64,000 bases of DNA. Source: Sphagnum magellanicum. Taxonomy: Eukaryota; Streptophyta; Sphagnopsida; Sphagnales; Sphagnaceae. A program made the position numbers and the translations under genes. Shown piece by piece: positions 62,571-64,000 of the stretch. The stretch covers positions 15,178,026 through 15,242,025 of the forward strand of contig CM038924.1 of the NCBI GenBank assembly GCA_021904315.1, given 5' to 3'. The notes under the pieces are model-generated. The model saw only the letters and a program-made list of their open reading frames with translations. It made no database searches and was not told the origin of the DNA. Positions within the stretch are counted from its first letter, which is position 1. Each line of letters begins with the position of its first letter.

Positions 62571-64000
62571 GGCAACCCCAGAAAATTTCTAGTGTATCTG
62601 GAGGGCACCTTATCCAGCCAAATCTCTCATTGACAAAACATGTGAGTTGACCCTGCCACAACACTTCACTGGTTGTGTAAAACTCCCTAAAAAGAAACTG
62701 ATTAAAAGCCCCACACGTGATTCTGACCCTGCAACATCAACAACCCTGTAGCAAACTACTCATAAGGAGGTATCAAAAACTGCCTTGGAACAGGGCAGAT
62801 GGATGCCAATTCTGGAAGATCTTAAACCAATGGAGTTTTCCGTAAAGTCACCCTGTCTTCACCCTGTCTTTGGGCCTCCTTTCAACCCCTATCCCCTCTT
62901 TGAGTGGGGTTCAGTAAAGTAAGGAAATTTTATTGAATCTGGGTATGAAATGGTGAGACTCAGCATGTACTGCACAAAGTTCGAGAGTAATTATAGTATT
63001 TGTACAGATAAGAGCAAGTGAAAATATATGTAGCAGCAATTGAGGCGCTGAGGCAAAAGGAAACAGAGAGGGGTCAAAACAGGATGAAACTCAGTTTACC
63101 ACAAAAAAAAATGGTGCTGTTCTGAGTTTTACCGCCTTTGAATGCTTATGTACTCTTTTGCAGGTTTTTCTTTAATCTCACCCGGTTTTGGATCGAACTC
63201 AGCTTTTTTGGTGCCGTGTGTTCCTCCTGACTTTATGGAAAACTCTAATAACTGCCAAGCAGTTCAAAACTAACTCTAGCCCTGCATGCATGCAAATGCA
63301 TTATCCTACTGTGCATGAGTCATTTATCAAGATCATGGCCACCTGTTTTTTCTGTTCAAAATTGGACTATAGATCTCTCCATGGATGAGAATGGGTTTTT
63401 TTCAGGCTATCTGAAGAGTTTGTCATCCATTGGAATCTGCCCTTCGCAAATGGCAAGGCATTTTTAACATTGACATGCCCGGTCCGGTCAGCATGTAACT
63501 TTTTGAAATGCCTCACCTCTTTTCTCTTCTTCTTTTTTTCTTTTCTTTTTTTCTTTTGGGTGACACCCAGCAAGTATATCTTGGGCATCACAGGAAGAAA
63601 ATTATAAAATAAAATAAAATTCTGCCCATGCTTTATGTAGGGTAACACCCTCATACTGCCGGGCACATTCCTGATATAAGTGTATAACCTTGCTCAGGCA
63701 GGCACTTCTTTCAAGAATGCCCCTCTCTTGGAGGGAACCTCCAGCATTACCCAAGATGAAACATGTTTATGACTTCATAGGAATAGAGCTTCAGCCACCA
63801 TCCCTTTGGCAATCTGCCGGGGCTCTTAACCCAAGCCAAAAGAAAACACCCCGACAGGAAGTAAACTTCGGTGTTGTGTCTAGCCCCTACTTAAACATAT
63901 ATTTGGTTAGTTTTACAGACTTTTTGTCATGACCATTGCTTAGATTGTGGAGAATTTCTTAAATATATGTGTCATTTAGCATGTTGGGTAACCAACTCAC

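Larger units (their letters stand above)
60610..64000. other. No gene seen
   Basis: Apart from the microsatellites, 61200-64000 shows only short frames without recognisable domains. 63520-63560 is a T/C-rich low-complexity tract. Confidence 0.5.

Noticed and set aside
1-64000. CRISPR arrays, operons, bacterial-type promoters or riboswitches
   Set aside because: The spliced plant gene and plant transposons show this is eukaryotic nuclear DNA; the tandem arrays lack regular repeat-spacer structure.

Overview
This window looks like nuclear DNA of a land plant with a large, repeat-filled genome. The one clear gene is a plant-type KT/HAK/KUP potassium transporter with ten coding exons. It sits in more than 50 kb of AT-rich intergenic DNA made of old transposons, foldback elements and tandem arrays. 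Low gene density, slowly decaying repeats and plant superfamilies (CACTA, hAT, Ty3/gypsy) would fit a fern, lycophyte, gymnosperm or similar lineage; the sequence does not let me name the species.

Layout. 0-9 kb: a short broken gene fragment (about 1.48-1.78 kb), a T-rich tandem array (2.4-3.2 kb), an AGGT-rich stretch (4.8-5.2 kb), a 367-bp foldback element (7.94-8.30 kb) and the first copy of a ~650-bp GGGT-ended MITE (8.9 kb). 10-15 kb: a 145-151-bp tandem repeat, then a probable 3.8-kb CACTA-like element holding an AGGT/ACCT array, a second MITE copy and 1.5 kb of nearly pure A+T. 15-18 kb: a decayed hAT-type transposase fragment and a tandem array with the word caacaaacacacatgaag. 22.4-25.0 kb: the best-defined mobile element, a non-autonomous CACTA element with 30-bp terminal inverted repeats (27/30 matching) and a 3-bp ATT target duplication, filled with a 1.7-kb AT-rich minisatellite, a third MITE copy and a tRNA-like SINE fragment. 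29-35 kb: a foldback repeat, several minisatellites and another CACTA end. 35-43 kb: an old, broken Ty3/gypsy element on the minus strand, invaded by a 2.4-kb DNA element flanked by an 8-bp duplication and cut at its 3' LTR by a small CACTA-like element. 43-51 kb: an inverted pair of another repeat family, a decayed hAT transposase and a MITE with GAGCATCTCC ends.

52.1-58.4 kb, minus strand: the potassium transporter. Joining its exons at splice sites keeps one open frame of 884 codons. One intron uses a GC donor. Directly upstream of it (58.5-59.2 kb) lie six degenerate copies of a ~100-136-bp GC-richer repeat centred on GCCCGTGGGC. Beyond this are a 49-base C run, a perfect 39-bp duplication and several microsatellites; no gene was found from 59.3 kb to the end.

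The transporter is the only feature with a clear host function. The pattern most worth following is the recurring architecture of the CACTA-like elements, which seem to carry AGGT/ACCT arrays and long AT-rich minisatellites as cargo.
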